A stretch of DNA of 64,000 nucleotides. Source: Phorcus lineatus (taxonomy: Eukaryota; Mollusca; Gastropoda; Trochida; Trochidae). This document shows, one piece after another, positions 12,836 to 24,461 of this stretch. The notes under the pieces are model-generated. The model was not told the origin of the DNA. It made no database searches and saw nothing but the letters and a program-made list of their open reading frames with translations. Position 1 is the first letter of the stretch; each line of letters begins with the position of its first letter. The position numbers were made by a program, and so were the translations under genes. The stretch is from positions 34,073,484-34,137,483 of the forward strand of contig OV121095.1 in the NCBI GenBank assembly GCA_921293015.1, written 5' to 3'.

Positions 12836-13249
12836 ACAGGAACAGATCTGATTTGCCTTAGGTTTCATACACGCCTGTGATACAGTTGAGAAACAGGAAC
12901 AAAAATGAATTGCCCTAGGTTGCATAGTTGCTGTGATACAGTTGAGAAACAGGAACAGATCTGATTTGCCTTAGGTTTCATACACGCCTGTGATACAGTT
13001 GAGAAACAGGAACAAAAATGAATTGCCCTAGGTTGCATAGTTGCTATGATACAGTTGAGAAACAGGAACAGATCTGATTTGCCCAAGGTTTCATACACGC
13101 CTGTGATACAGTTGAGAAACAGGAACAAAAATGAATTGCCCTAGGTTGCATAGTTGCTGTGATACAGTTGAAAAACAGGAACAGATCTGATTTGCCTTAG
13201 GTTTCATACACGCCTTTTATACAGTTGAGAAACAGGAACAAAAATGAAT

Positions 13250-16200
13250 TGCCCAAGGTTGCATACATGCCTGATGCAGTTGAGAAACAGGAAAAGATCT
13301 GAATTACCTTAGGTTTTATACATGCCTGTGATACAGTTGATAAACAGGAACAGATCTGATTTGCCTCAGGTTTCATACACGCCTGTGATACAGTTGAGAA
13401 ACAGGCACAAAAATGAATTGCCCTAAGTTGCATAGTTGCTGTGATACAGTTGAGAAACAGGAACAAATATGATTTGCCCAAGGTTTCATACATGCCTGTG
13501 ATACAGTTGAGAAACAGGAACAAAAATGAATTTCCCATAGGTTGCATAGTTGCTATGATACAGTTGAGAAACAGGAACAGATCTGATTTGCCCAAGGTTT
13601 CATACACGCCTGTGATACAGTTGAGAAACAGGAACAAAAATGAATTGCCCTAGGTTGCATAGTTGCTGTGATACAGTTGAAAAACAGGAACAGATCTGAT
13701 TTGCCTTAGGTTTCATACACGCCTGTGATACAGTTGAGAAACAGGAACAAAAATGAATTGCCCTAGGTTGCATAGTTGCTATGATACAGTTGAGAAACAG
13801 GAACAGATCTGATTTGCCCAAGGTTTCATACACGCCTGTGATACAGTTGAAAAACAGGAACAAAAATGAATTGCCCTAGGTTGCATAGTTGCTGTGATAC
13901 AGTTGAAAAACAGGAACAGATCTGATTTGCCTTAGGTTTCATACACGCCTTTTATACAGTTGAGAAACAGGAACAAAAATGAATTGCCCAAGGTTGCATA
14001 CATGCCTGATGCAGTTGAGAAACAGGAACAGATCTGATTTGCCCAAGGTTTCATACACGCCTGTGATACAGTTGAGAAACAGGAACAAAAATGAATTGCC
14101 CTAGGTTGCATAGTTGCTGTGATACAGTTGAGAAACAGGAACAGATCTGATTTGCCTTAGGTTTCATACACGCCTGTGATACAGTTGAGAAACAGGAACA
14201 AAAATGAATTGCCCTAGGTTGCATAGTTGCTATGATACAGTTGAGAAACAGGAACAGATCTGATTTGCCCAAGGTTTCATACACGCCTGTGATACAGTTG
14301 AGAAACAGGAACAAAAATGAATTGCCCTAGGTTGCATAGTTGCTGTGATACAGTTGAAAAACAGGAACAGATCTGATTTGCCTTAGGTTTCATACACGCC
14401 TTTTATACAGTTGAGAAACAGGAACAAAAATGAATTGCCCTAGGTTGCATAGTTGCTGTGATACAGTTGAGAAACAGGAACAGATCTGATTTGCCTTAGG
14501 TTTCATACACGCCTGTGATACAGTTGAGAAACAGGAACAAAAATGAATTGCCCTAGGTTGCATAGTTGCTATGATACAGTTGAGAAACAGGAACAGATCT
14601 GATTTGCCCAAGGTTTCATACACGCCTGTGATACAGTTGAGAAACAGGAACAAAAATGAATTGCCCTAGGTTGCATAGTTGCTGTGATACAGTTGAAAAA
14701 CAGGAACAGATCTGATTTGCCTTAGGTTTCATACACGCCTTTTATACAGTTGAGAAACAGGAACAATAATGAATTGCCCAAGGTTGCATACATGCCTGAT
14801 GCAGTTGAGAAACAGGAAAAGATCTGAATTACCTTAGGTTTCATACATGCCTGTGATACAGTTGATAAACAGGAACAGATCTGATTTGCCTCAGGTTTCA
14901 TACACGCCTGTGATACAGTTGAGAAACAGGCACAAAAATGAATTGCCCTAAGTTGCATAGTTGCTGTGATACAGTTGAGAAACAGGAACAAATATGATTT
15001 GCCCAAGGTTTCATACATGCCTGTGATACAGTTGAGAAACAGGAACAAAAATGAATTTCCCATAGGTTGCATAGTTGCTATGATACAGTTGAGAAACAGG
15101 AACAGATCTGATTTGCCCAAGTTTTCATACACGCCTGTGATACAGTTGAGAAACAGGAACAAAAATGAATTTCCCATAGGTTGCATAGTTGCTATGATAC
15201 AGTTGAGAAACAGGAACAGATCTGATTTGCCTTAGGTTTCATACACGCCTGTGATACAGTTGAGAAACAGGAACAAAAATGAATTGCCCTAGGTTGCATA
15301 GTTGCTGTGATACAGTTGAGAAACAGGAACAGATCTGATTTGCCTTAGGTTTCATACACGCCTGTGATACAGTTGAGAAACAGGAACAAAAATGAATTGC
15401 CCTAGGTTGCATAGTTGCTGTGATACAGTTGAGAAACAGGAACAGATCTGATTTGCCTTAGGTTTCATACACGCCTGTGATACAGTTGAGAAACAGGAAC
15501 AAAAATGAATTGCCCTAGGTTGCATAGTTGCTGTGATACAGTTGAGAAACAGGAACAGATCTGATTTGCCTTAGGTTTCATACACGCCTGTGATACAGTT
15601 GAGAAACAGGAACAAAAATGAATTGCCCTAGGTTGCATAGTTGCTATGATACAGTTGAGAAACAGGAACAGATCTGATTTGCCCAAGGTTTCATACACGC
15701 CTGTGATACAGTTGAGAAACAGGAACAAAAATGAATTGCCCTAGGTTGCATAGTTGCTGTGATACAGTTGAAAAACAGGAACAGATCTGATTTGCCTTAG
15801 GTTTCATACACGCCTTTTATACAGTTGAGAAACAGGAACAATAATGAATTGCCCAAGGTTGCATACATGCCTGATGCAGTTGAGAAACAGGAAAAGATCT
15901 GAATTACCTTAGGTTTCATACATGCCTGTGATACAGTTGATAAACAGGAACAGATCTGATTTGCCTCAGGTTTCATACACGCCTGTGATACAGTTGAGAA
16001 ACAGGCACAAAAATGAATTGCCCTAAGTTGCATAGTTGCTATGATACAGTTGAGAAACAGGAACAAATATGATTTGCCCAAGGTTTCATACATGCCTGTG
16101 ATACAGTTGAGAAACAGGAACAAAAATGAATTTCCCATAGGTTGCATAGTTGCTATGATACAGTTGAGAAACAGGAACAGATCTGATTTGCCCAAGTTTT

Positions 16201-17110
16201 CATACACGCCTGTGATACAGTTGAGAAACAGGAACAAAAATGAATTGCCCTAGGTTGCATAGTTGCTGTGATACAGTTGAGAAACAGGAACAGATCTGAT
16301 TTGCCTTAGGTTTCATACACGCCTGTGATACAGTTGAGAAACAGGAACAAAAATGAATTGCCCTAGGTTGCATAGTTGCTATGATACAGTTGAGAAACAG
16401 GAACAGATCTTATTTGCCCAAGGTTTCATACACGCCTGTGATACAGTTGAGAAACAGGAACAAAAATGAATTGCCCTAGGTTGCATAGTTGCTGTGATAC
16501 AGTTGAAAAACAGGAACAGATCTGATTTGCCTTAGGTTTCATACACGCGTTTTATACAGTTGAGAAACAGGAACAAAAATGAATTGCCCAAGGTTGTATA
16601 CATGCCTGATGCAGTTGAGAAACAGGAACAGATCTGATTTGCCCAAGGTTTCATACACGCCTGTGATACAGTTGAGAAACAGGAACAAAAATGAATTGCC
16701 CTAGGTTGCATAGTTGCTGTGATACAGTTGAGAAACAGGAACAGATCTGATTTGCCTTAGGTTTCATACACGCCTGTGATACAGTTGAGAAACAGGAACA
16801 AAAATGAATTGCCCTAGGTTGCATAGTTGCTATGATACAGTTGAGAAACAGGAACAGATCTGATTTGCCCAAGGTTTCATACACGCCTGTGATACAGTTG
16901 AGAAACAGGAACAAAAATGAATTGCCCTAGGTTGCATAGTTGCTGTGATACAGTTGAAAAACAGGAACAGATCTGATTTGCCTTAGGTTTCATACACGCC
17001 TTTTATACAGTTGAGAAACAGGAACAATAATGAATTGCCCAAGGTTGCATACATGCCTGATGCAGTTGAGAAACAGGAAAAGATCTGAATTACCTTAGGT
17101 TTCATACATG
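13250..17110. repeat. Mosaic higher-order blocks marked by a short monomer
   Basis: A shortened monomer with CCTGATGCAGTTGAG in place of CCTGTGATACAGTTGAG occurs at 13,270, 14,005, 14,795, 15,870, 16,605 and 17,056. Spacings are 735, 790, 1,075, 735 and 451 bp. The 735-bp spacing appears twice, which indicates block duplication. The flanking variants (CCTTTTATACAG just left; GAATTACCTTAGG just right in four of six) recur with it. Confidence 0.8.
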
Positions 17111-17455
17111 CCTGTGATACAGTTGATAAACAGGAACAGATCTGATTTGCCTCAGGTTTCATACACGCCTGTGATACAGTTGAGAAACAGGCACAAAAAT
17201 GAATTGCCCTAAGTTGCATAGTTGCTGTGATACAGTTGAGAAACAGGAACAAATATGATTTGCCCAAGGTTTCATACATGCCTGTGATACAGTTGAGAAA
17301 CAGGAACAGATGTGAATTGCTTTAGGTTTCATACATGCCTGTGATACAGTTGAGAAACAGGAACAGATCTGAATTGCCTTAGGTTTCATACATGCCTGTG
17401 ATACAGTTGAGAAACAGGAACAAATATGATTTGCCCTGGGGTTTCATACATGCCA

Positions 17456-18904
17456 ACATGCATTGCTTTATGCTTAATTATTTTAAATTATGAGATAAGA
17501 ATGTATGAAGGGGAAACAGAATACAATTGGTAGGTTTAAGTCTGAATACTGGAGCAATTAGAAAGAATTGGTTTTGATGAAATAATATTTCTAACCCACT
17601 GGATTATTTCATCTGGGTCAAGCACCTTATCCTTCTGTCACAGCAATGTAGACTACAAAGCTCAGCAATATTCTGGAAAGGAAATATAACCAAAATTGCA
17701 GGAATCGAGTGCGCAAAGTGGATTTTCACCTTGAGAACAGTTATTACCCCCCTTTTTTAGAAACATCAAATTCTTACCCAAGCAGTCACTAATGTGCTGT
17801 GTATCAAAGTTTTCATAATGGTCATCCTAATTACGTTTGTCTTAATATAACTGGATATCTGATTGGCTAACAGAACTACCTTCCATCTATACGCTCAGTT
17901 AGTTTAGCATACACGTGTCAACAAGACAAATGGAATAACATGAAACGTAAGCTGTTTATAAGTGATTTCTTTTACTATTTCGTTCTCAAGAGATTGTCTT
18001 CTTGAATATATGATTCATAAATACGTTATAAATAATTGCTGGGACTACATTTGACATAGCAAATGAAGTTTGACATTATCGTTGTTTGTTGGGACGAATA
18101 CAATGACCGAGTTAACTTACAAGTCGTCTTTACGAATGAATTGTCCATGAGTACCGTAAATATTCTTATATTTACTTGTGTAAGAAGAAGAATAAGTGAC
18201 TAAAAAGCTCTCAATTACAGTTTATCTATCCTTCGAGAACTATTGTTATAAATTCATTGTTATCTGACTCCAATGACTGACCGACTGAGGGAATTGTGCC
18301 AGAAACGTCGTCCACTAAGTAACAAAATCTAAAGGTAATGGTAATGACCTCCAAAAACACCAGAATAAATCCCTAAGGAACATGTATGAAAAAATCTTGT
18401 TTGACGTACACATCAATGACATGTTTAGACTCATCTAAGAATAGCCTTCACAATTGATGAAGGGTGGGGGAGAAATTCTAATTCTAAATTCTAACTTATC
18501 AAATCGTTGCCAAAATGATGACAGTAAAGTATTGGTGGTACGTAGCTTTACAGAAAACTGACTTTCACGCCATCTTGTGGACTAATGAAATGAAAAAATG
18601 TAATAGTCGTGTGGGCTAACTCTTTGTTTAATACATGAAATTTTCAACTTCATAACCCTTAATTATACTTTTATTACTCTCGATGTTAAGCAATAAATTC
18701 TTTGAAAAGTGTCTTTTCCCCCCTTTTCTTGAAGAGTGTAGGTTGTTGCCACATAAAAACATATGGAAAACTTTTTACCAGTACCATTTAAAGACATAAA
18801 AGAAAAGCTTAAGTGCAATAAAGTGACGACCAATAGTATAAACTGTTAAATAGGTCCGAATTTCTCCATTTTGTTTCTGGTACTAAGTCCCCCTCTCTTC
18901 TTCG
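17456..18904 (+). repeat. Unit A, right of the satellite
   Basis: It resumes collinearity with unit B. 17,490-17,560 (GGGGAAACAGAATAC, then TTGGTAGGTTTAAGTCTGAA) matches 33,295-33,400, and 18,730-18,800 (AAAACTTTTTACCAG, CAAAGACATAAA-like words) matches 35,410-35,480. The Penelope insertion at 33,841-35,140 accounts for most of the extra length in B. No gene seen. Confidence 0.55.
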
Positions 18905-19033
18905 CGTAGATCTAACACTAGCCAGACCTCCAGTAGTTTGTTTTCTGCTGCGCTGGCAGTTTTACTAATCAAGGTTCAAGGAAAGATTGATTGTGTGTAA
19001 ATTGTTAGTAGACACCAGTTCACAGGGATAAGC
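18905..19033 (-). repeat. Module gamma, copy 1 (inverted)
   Basis: Reverse complement of the gamma module at 20,800. The shared core reads, on the minus strand, AACCTTGATTAGTAAAACTG then CCAGCGCAGCAGAAAAC. With the plus-strand copy at 20,800-20,990 it forms an inverted pair around about 1.8 kb. Confidence 0.65.
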
Positions 19034-20399
19034 CTGCATTCTCAAATTGTACAATAACAGGCTGTGTAGTTGTAATAGTATTTACATGTACATCAGCATT
19101 TATATCACTTTGAATGCATGTTTTGCATAATCATTAACTACACCTTGAAAACCATCACTTGTTTCTCAATTTGGGACATTTTATTTCTCATTTAATTAAT
19201 ATCAGAGATAATAAAGCCTTGTCAATTTTATAATCTTATCAGTCTTGTATAAGAGATTATAATTGTATATAATCATAATCATACTAACAGTTTTGTTTCA
19301 ACTTAAAACTTTGTATGAAATTCCAATACAAGGAAATATTTATGATGTTAGAGGGAATATGAAGCTGAAAATGTATATAGTTTTTTTTTATCTCAATTGT
19401 TGACAACCTTCACATTATAATTGACACTTCCTTTGAAATGATATTCTTTAATTCGTACACATGAATTTTGTTGTTAATAGTGCTTGCCCCTTCAACAAGT
19501 GGATGACTCATGAACTAAAACAAAATGGACGACGTCTGGTTGTAAACTGTCACGGCTGGTCCAGAAACTTTGAGAAACTCTTTTACAGTGGGCTTTAACG
19601 TAAAGTTTTAAAATCTATTTTTATACTTGTTTTCAGTGGTTTCATAGTTGCTTGGTATTAATGTTAAAATTGTATTTCTATCAATAACAATATCATGAAC
19701 ATTTTGGTGTCACTTAGAGATGGTTTACCAAGAGGACGTTCCCCCTTCAAAATTATGATTATCTCAAGATTCACTACATAAAAGTAATATAATTCCATTT
19801 ATCATATGACAGCAATAATTCCGAAGAAAAAATATTTCTTGATATTGTCGTTGTCAGAGTAAATTATTATGTGATTCATAAATAATGATGATATAAGACA
19901 ACATCCTCACCAAAATGTATGCTACATGTACGTCCAGTGAGAACTTTTTTTCCTTCATTCCTTCATTTTGCACAAAAATGTGAAAGGAATGTCATATTAC
20001 ATAAAGAATAATCTTAGCTCAAAAGCTCTTTTGAGATGACGTCAATCGTGACAATCCTTTTTTAACTGAAACATTTTCATAGTGATATTTATGCTAATGT
20101 TTTGGGCCGTTGTCATGGAAACGAAAGCGATTATAAAGATTCAAGAGTTAGAGTAATAAAACTTAGGTTTAGCTCAAGCAATCTTGGTGAGAAAGACTCA
20201 CCCTGACATGTGAATGTGTCATCTCGACACAATGACTTCTTTTCTTCAATAGTTAAGATCCCAGTTGACTATCCGTCATTGAGCATTGATCATTAATAAT
20301 TTCTTGCAATGTGACCTTACAACTTGACAGACCTACATTAACGTTTAAGAACAGACTTGTATTCAGTGTATTAAGTTTGAGGGGCTGCATCACAATTAT
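19034..20399 (+). other. Unit A interior, no gene
   Basis: Noncoding. 19,990-20,060 (CTTAGCTCAAAAGCTCTTTT, GAGATGACGTCAAT) matches 36,265-36,310, and 20,160-20,260 (TTAGCTCAAGCAATCTTGG, AATGACTTCTTTTC) matches 36,430-36,520. TGACGTCA-like words are shared by both copies, but a regulatory role cannot be shown from sequence. Confidence 0.5.
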
Positions 20400-20735
20400 T
20401 CTTAATGGTAATCTATGCATCATAGAGTTAGGTAATTAAATCACCTCATTCGATGTATAAGTTGTCCTTGTTGGGAATGTTGCCTTTCAAATGATGAAGA
20501 TAGTCTTCTGATTGAAATGTGTAAAAACTATCATTTTCTTTAATAAATGTAATAAAAACATTTTTCTAATTATATTCTCCACATGTTGTGATAAATTAAT
20601 TTTAAGCGTTCTCGATCCAGTCTCTCACTTCTTTCAAATTGTATCTTCAGATGACCCAAGAGGCTTTTCTAGTTGTCCATTGTCTGTAACATTTAAATGT
20701 TTTGACGAGGATGTGACACTCAGAAAGTAAAGATT
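20400..20735 (+). repeat. Ungapped block conserved with unit B
   Basis: 20,620-20,732 aligns without a gap over 113 bp to 40,688-40,800, at about 77% identity by my count, although neighbouring DNA is full of indels. In one frame both copies read S(D/T)DDP then GFS and end at the same TAA. The differences do not favour third codon positions (5, 9 and 5 at positions 1, 2 and 3), so selection on that peptide is not supported. It is kept as a noncoding repeat of unknown origin. Confidence 0.45.
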
Positions 20736-20799
20736 ACCATATGTTTCAATCTGGCATTGATACAATTTCTGTAAAACCTATCTATATCTATACTGTAAA

Positions 20800-20990
20800 C
20801 ACTGTCTATAGATGGCGCCGCCAGCAAATTGGATCTAATCAATCTTGTCCTGAACTTTGAACAGTAAAACTGCAAGCACAGCGAAAAAACAGCCAACTGG
20901 AATGGCTTTGAAGAATCGATCCACCTAATGTTAGCTTTACATGAACGCTGAGATGGAGAATGTTTGTACAGGAAACGGAAAAAGAATGAG
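20800..20990 (+). repeat. Module gamma, copy 2
   Basis: Consensus features are GATGGCGCC(A/G)CCAGCAA, TAATCAATCTTGTCCTGAAC, CAGTAAAACTGC, CAGCCAACTGGAATGGC, GAATCGATC and GAGAATGTTTGTACAGGAAA. Seven copies occur in the window, four on the plus and three on the minus strand. The family is not recognised. Inverted pairing suggests long terminal inverted repeats of a DNA element. Confidence 0.7.
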
Positions 20991-20999
20991 TTTCTCCTT

Positions 21000-21890
21000 G
21001 CAAAATTTGATCTGAGGGTCCTGTTTGAGTAATGTGGATCAGCTAAAAGCTTGTGAATTTGATGTTATGATGTTCGCAATTACACCAACTGAGACAATTC
21101 TGAACATAAAAATTGTATCGATAAAGGGCATTAGTGGTGAAATTTTTTCTCCAATGAGCAAGATGTACCCAAACGATTCTCCTTGGATATAATACTTCTG
21201 GTTATGTTAATCAATCTCTTTCAATTTACTATTCGGGGAACGTTTTGGGTAACGAGGAAATCCCGCTATTATTAACTCATTTTTGAATTGTTAACGTAAA
21301 TCATGAACAAAATCTTAAAACTGAAATTACCTTTTTTCATTAATCTTGTTTATAGACTGCACTCTAAGACAATGTGATGTTGGTTTATAAATGTATTATA
21401 TCTTTGTAATATGTTAAAAATGTTCTGTCATCAATATTATCAACCCTCTGATTAAACTTAAACTAATATGTTTATAACTACCTCTGAACCAATCAATATT
21501 CGTTATGAATAATCCATGGCTGATAAACTTTTATGACAATTTCCTTATTTATGGTACATGTTTACGACACAGCTTCTTGTGTCCTACTAAAAAAATTAAA
21601 AAGGGGATAAAAGAATACATATTTACATAGTAAGAATTAGCAGTAAAATATCCGTGAGAATTTTATAAATTTCATAGGAACGGCATTTTATTCTGTTAAC
21701 TCTTTGAATTATTTTTCATACATATCTAGATGTTTTCCTTAAATATAATTCAGACAAGATTTGCAAAGTAAAAATACCAAAAAACTCAATCAAAATATAA
21801 AAAAACCCTCTATGAGTTTCAGTTTATATTTATATATCATGCATTTTGGCCACTTATATCTAGTATCTATATATAACAGAAGGTCCTTGT
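21000..21890 (+). other. Unit A interior, no gene
   Basis: 21,000-21,130 (TTTGATGTTATGATG, CCAACTGAGACAAT) matches 41,070-41,200 in unit B. The remainder is AT-rich with no recognisable gene. Confidence 0.5.
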
Positions 21891-21896
21891 TAAGAA

Positions 21897-22130
21897 TCGA
21901 ATTCTGAAGGTTCATGTTTAGAACCTTCTCAGTAAGACATACATAAATCAATCTATCAAATGTACCATCTCTCAAATCATGCCATTACTCACACAGGAAT
22001 TTACCAATCGAATTCTGAAGGTACAAGTTTAGAGCCATCTCGGTTAGACAGATACAAGAATCAATCTATCAAATGTACCGTCTCTCAAACTATCCGATTA
22101 CTCACACAGGATCCTACAAATCGAATTCTG
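21897..22130. repeat. 111-113-bp direct repeat, about 2.1 copies
   Basis: TCGAATTCTG recurs at 21,897, 22,008 and 22,121. The words AATCAATCTATCAAATGTACC and ATTACTCACACAGGA recur in each unit. It is a small tandem duplication not seen in unit B. Confidence 0.8.
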
Positions 22131-22159
22131 TTGTACTTGATTTGAAGATTGTATTCTCT

Positions 22160-22325
22160 TTCCGGGATAAACATTCTCCATCTCTTCATTCATGTAAATC
22201 AAACACTTAGTTGATCGATTCCACAAAGCTATTCCACTTTGGTTTTTTGCTGAGCTGGCAGTTTTACTGATAAGGGGTTTCAGGGTAAGATTAATTGTTT
22301 TTAAGAACTTTGGTGTTATCTATTG
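22160..22325 (-). repeat. Module gamma, copy 3 (inverted)
   Basis: The minus strand reads CAGTAAAACTGCCAGCTCAG, then GTGGAATAGC, GAATCGATCAAC and GAGATGGAGAATGTTT, in the same order as the plus-strand copies. Confidence 0.65.
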
Positions 22326-23187
22326 ACAAACGTTCAAAAGCTTGTAACTCAAACATACATGTCTGATATGGGGAAAGTATCCATGTACTTTCATTATGTA
22401 AGTTTCATTTATCGCTCATATCATTTGAAGTATGTAAACTGAGAAGCTAAATGTATTATGTATTAATTCTTAATGAAATTGCTTTACATCAACAATTGTG
22501 AAATAGTCATTTGTATACGAAATTCTTCTTCTTAAGGATTTTCATCTCAAATTTTTTCGGTCAAGTTCGCCATTCCTTCCATTCAGTTTCGACACAGGGA
22601 AAAACTGAAAATACATAACGATATGAATGAACTTATTGAATATCTTTGATTATAATTAACATATATATTTGTTACTTAATTTGTCTATTTACTCCTACCT
22701 TCCTAGATTTGTATTTGTATTTATTGCCAAACAAATTTTCAGAAATGTTTTAAACACTGATTTTTAAACACGTTTTTCATAAATCTTAAGATTCTCACTT
22801 TCCGGTTTGTTTAAACTGTTGTATTTATTGCCATTCGAATAAGTTTGGATAAATGCATTAACACAATATGATATTTTCATGTCCTATTATTTCCTTTACG
22901 TTTTTCTTGCAAATTGCATTTGCATTAAAACGTCCAAAATGTTGAAAAGCAAAAAGCAGAAAGACACAGGATGATCGTTCTTGTTACTATGTCTTTGATT
23001 AAATGTTCAGTGATTGATTTCTTCTCTAGATATGAAATTGCAAGGAAGGTTTCAATACATACTACAAGAAAATTCACTATGGGCGAATAAGGGTTCCGAG
23101 TTCTGTTCCTGTTTTCTTGAAACACAATTTGGAAATATGTCCACAAAGTTCATGAATTTTATCTAATTCAATGTCGTATCTGCTATT
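22326..23187 (+). other. Unit A interior, left flank of the Tc1 relic
   Basis: Noncoding. 22,530-22,620 and 22,630-22,710 match 42,230-42,300 and 42,420-42,500 in unit B (CTTTGATTATAAT(T/C)..., TTGTCTATTTACTC). The match carries on past the Tc1 relic at 24,040, so the relic was inserted into already duplicated sequence. Confidence 0.5.
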
Positions 23188-24033
23188 ATAAACTCTTCAA
23201 AAAAAGAAACTTAACACTGACTTTCAAAGTTCAATATAAAGACCACAGATGCAAGTTAAACATTGCAATGAAAACTAAAACGCTGTTTGAAGATCTCTGT
23301 TCAGTAAATTATTCAGAATAAGCATGATCTTGAAATGCACAGGTGCACAAGTGTTTCAACATCACAGGGGTGAACAAATGTCAGTATGGCCACCATTGGC
23401 ATTGATTATTGCTTGGCACCGACGACCCATGGATGCAATCAAGTTGTCAATCACAGCCTGTGGAATGTTCTGCCATTCGTGCTGAAGTGCTGCAAGAAGT
23501 CCTGGAAGTGTTTGGGGTGGTGGATTCCTATTGCGCACGCGTCGATCCAGTTCATTTCAGAGATGCTCAATTGGTGACAAATCTGGTGACCTGGCTGGCC
23601 ATGGCAATGTCTGGACATTGTTACGCTGTACAAAATCTTGACACACACTTGCAACATGTGGTCGAGCATTGTCCTGCTGAAAGAGACCACCATGGACGTT
23701 GACGTGAGGAATAACGTAAGGCTGTAGGATCAAGTCTCTATACCGTACTCCTGTGAGGTTACCCAAAACATGCACAAGGGGTGTCCTATCACCGTGACGA
23801 ATCCCGGCCCACACCATGACACTGCCACCTCCAAATGGGACAATCTCCTGAACACAGTTGGCAGCATAACGTTCTCCACGAAGTCGGTATACACGTGCTC
23901 GTCCATCACTTCGTCGAAGCAGAAAACGGGACTCATCAGTGAAGAGAACGGTTCTCCACCTTGCACGTGCCCATCTCATCCTCTGTTGACACTAATGGAG
24001 ACGTTCCGCCAGATGACGTTGCGTTAAAACGGG
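23188..24033 (-). mobile_element. Tc1-like DNA transposon, 5'-truncated
   Basis: The left edge carries a Tc1-like terminal sequence, TATAAACTCTTCAAAAAAAG, then AAACTTAAC. Reading on the minus strand the body holds the catalytic two-thirds of a transposase (23,362-24,033). The promoter-side terminal repeat and the N-terminal DNA-binding region are absent. Flanking DNA on both sides matches unit B at 42.2-42.7 kb without a transposon, so the edges are well defined and the insertion or its truncation post-dates the A/B duplication. Confidence 0.85.
23362..24033 (-). pseudogene. Tc1-like transposase fragment, DD34E type
   Basis: A Tc1/mariner-superfamily transposase cuts and rejoins DNA at the element's TA-flanked ends. 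One frame runs from a PVLTQRH start at 24,033 to a TGA at 23,362-23,364. It shows VLFTDESRF (first Asp), a GGGSVMVWAG block, LFQQDNARPHVA (second Asp) and SPDLSPIEHL (Glu). The second Asp and the Glu are separated by 34 residues, the DD34E spacing of Tc1-like enzymes. The C-terminus, with QAVIDNLIASM and CQAIINANGGHT, is also present. Two stop codons interrupt the frame: TAG at 23,992-23,994, and TGA at 23,557-23,559 where Trp normally follows EHL. About 223 codons remain of a usual 330-345, and the helix-turn-helix DNA-binding domains are missing. It is not functional. Confidence 0.93.
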
Positions 24034-24461
24034 ACCCGTTCCGATGATTACTAAACTTGGACATCAGTATCAGAAAGACATATAACAATTTCGAAATAAA
24101 GTTTCAGGCATGTGTTGGTTCATAATTTTGAAAGAAGGATAGGACCATAGAGCCATTCATAATTCACGATCAAAATAAAGTTCAATAAGTTGACCATTGG
24201 TAAACAGCATATCAACTTGTGTGTAAATAAAGTGTACCCTTGTGCGCTATTTTGATGCTCAAATTCACCAATGAGAGGACTTGGTGACAGATTCCATTGG
24301 ATTATCTTGTGAAGGTGTTAGTAACAGCATGCTTGGTCCATAGATGATATAGTTGATGCACTTTACCAAAGCGTCTTATCTTTTTATGCCTTATTTTATC
24401 ATAAAACTTACCAGGCGATGATTGAAATTTTAAATAAGTCATACGTGAAGCTTGACATTAC
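24034..24461 (+). repeat. Unit A, right flank of the Tc1 relic
   Basis: Collinear with 42,710-43,240: CGATGATTACTAAACTTGG with GAATGATAAACTTGGAC; GCATATCAACTTGTGTG with GCATATCAACTGATGTG; GGATTATCTTGTGAAGGTGT with GGATCATCTTGGAAAGGTGT. Noncoding. Confidence 0.65.

Larger units (their letters stand above)
10005..17455. repeat. Satellite array, 56/57-bp monomers, about 130 copies
   Basis: Monomers share a TGATACAGTTGAGAAACAGG core followed by AAC(A/G)AATATGA or AACAGATCTGA, then TTGCCCTAGGTT. Two classes alternate. Class a continues TTTCATACACGCCTG (57 bp) and class b continues TTGCATAGTTGCTG (56 bp), giving a dimer of about 113 bp. The first 250 bp at the left are the most diverged, and the interior is very homogeneous. 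Many short frames run through it on both strands, but they shift phase with the 56/57 mixture and are not genes. The array interrupts paralogy between units A and B. Confidence 0.97.

Noticed and set aside
10145-17389. Many 68-154-codon open frames on both strands inside the satellite
   Set aside because: They repeat with the monomer, change phase with the 56/57-bp mixture and run on both strands over the same bases. They are by-products of a tandem repeat that is poor in stops.
10005-17455. CRISPR-like array
   Set aside because: There are no unique spacers between repeats, monomers are contiguous, and the context is eukaryotic.
23386-24027. Plus-strand and alternative minus-strand frames across the Tc1 relic
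   Set aside because: Shadows of the DD34E transposase frame on the minus strand.
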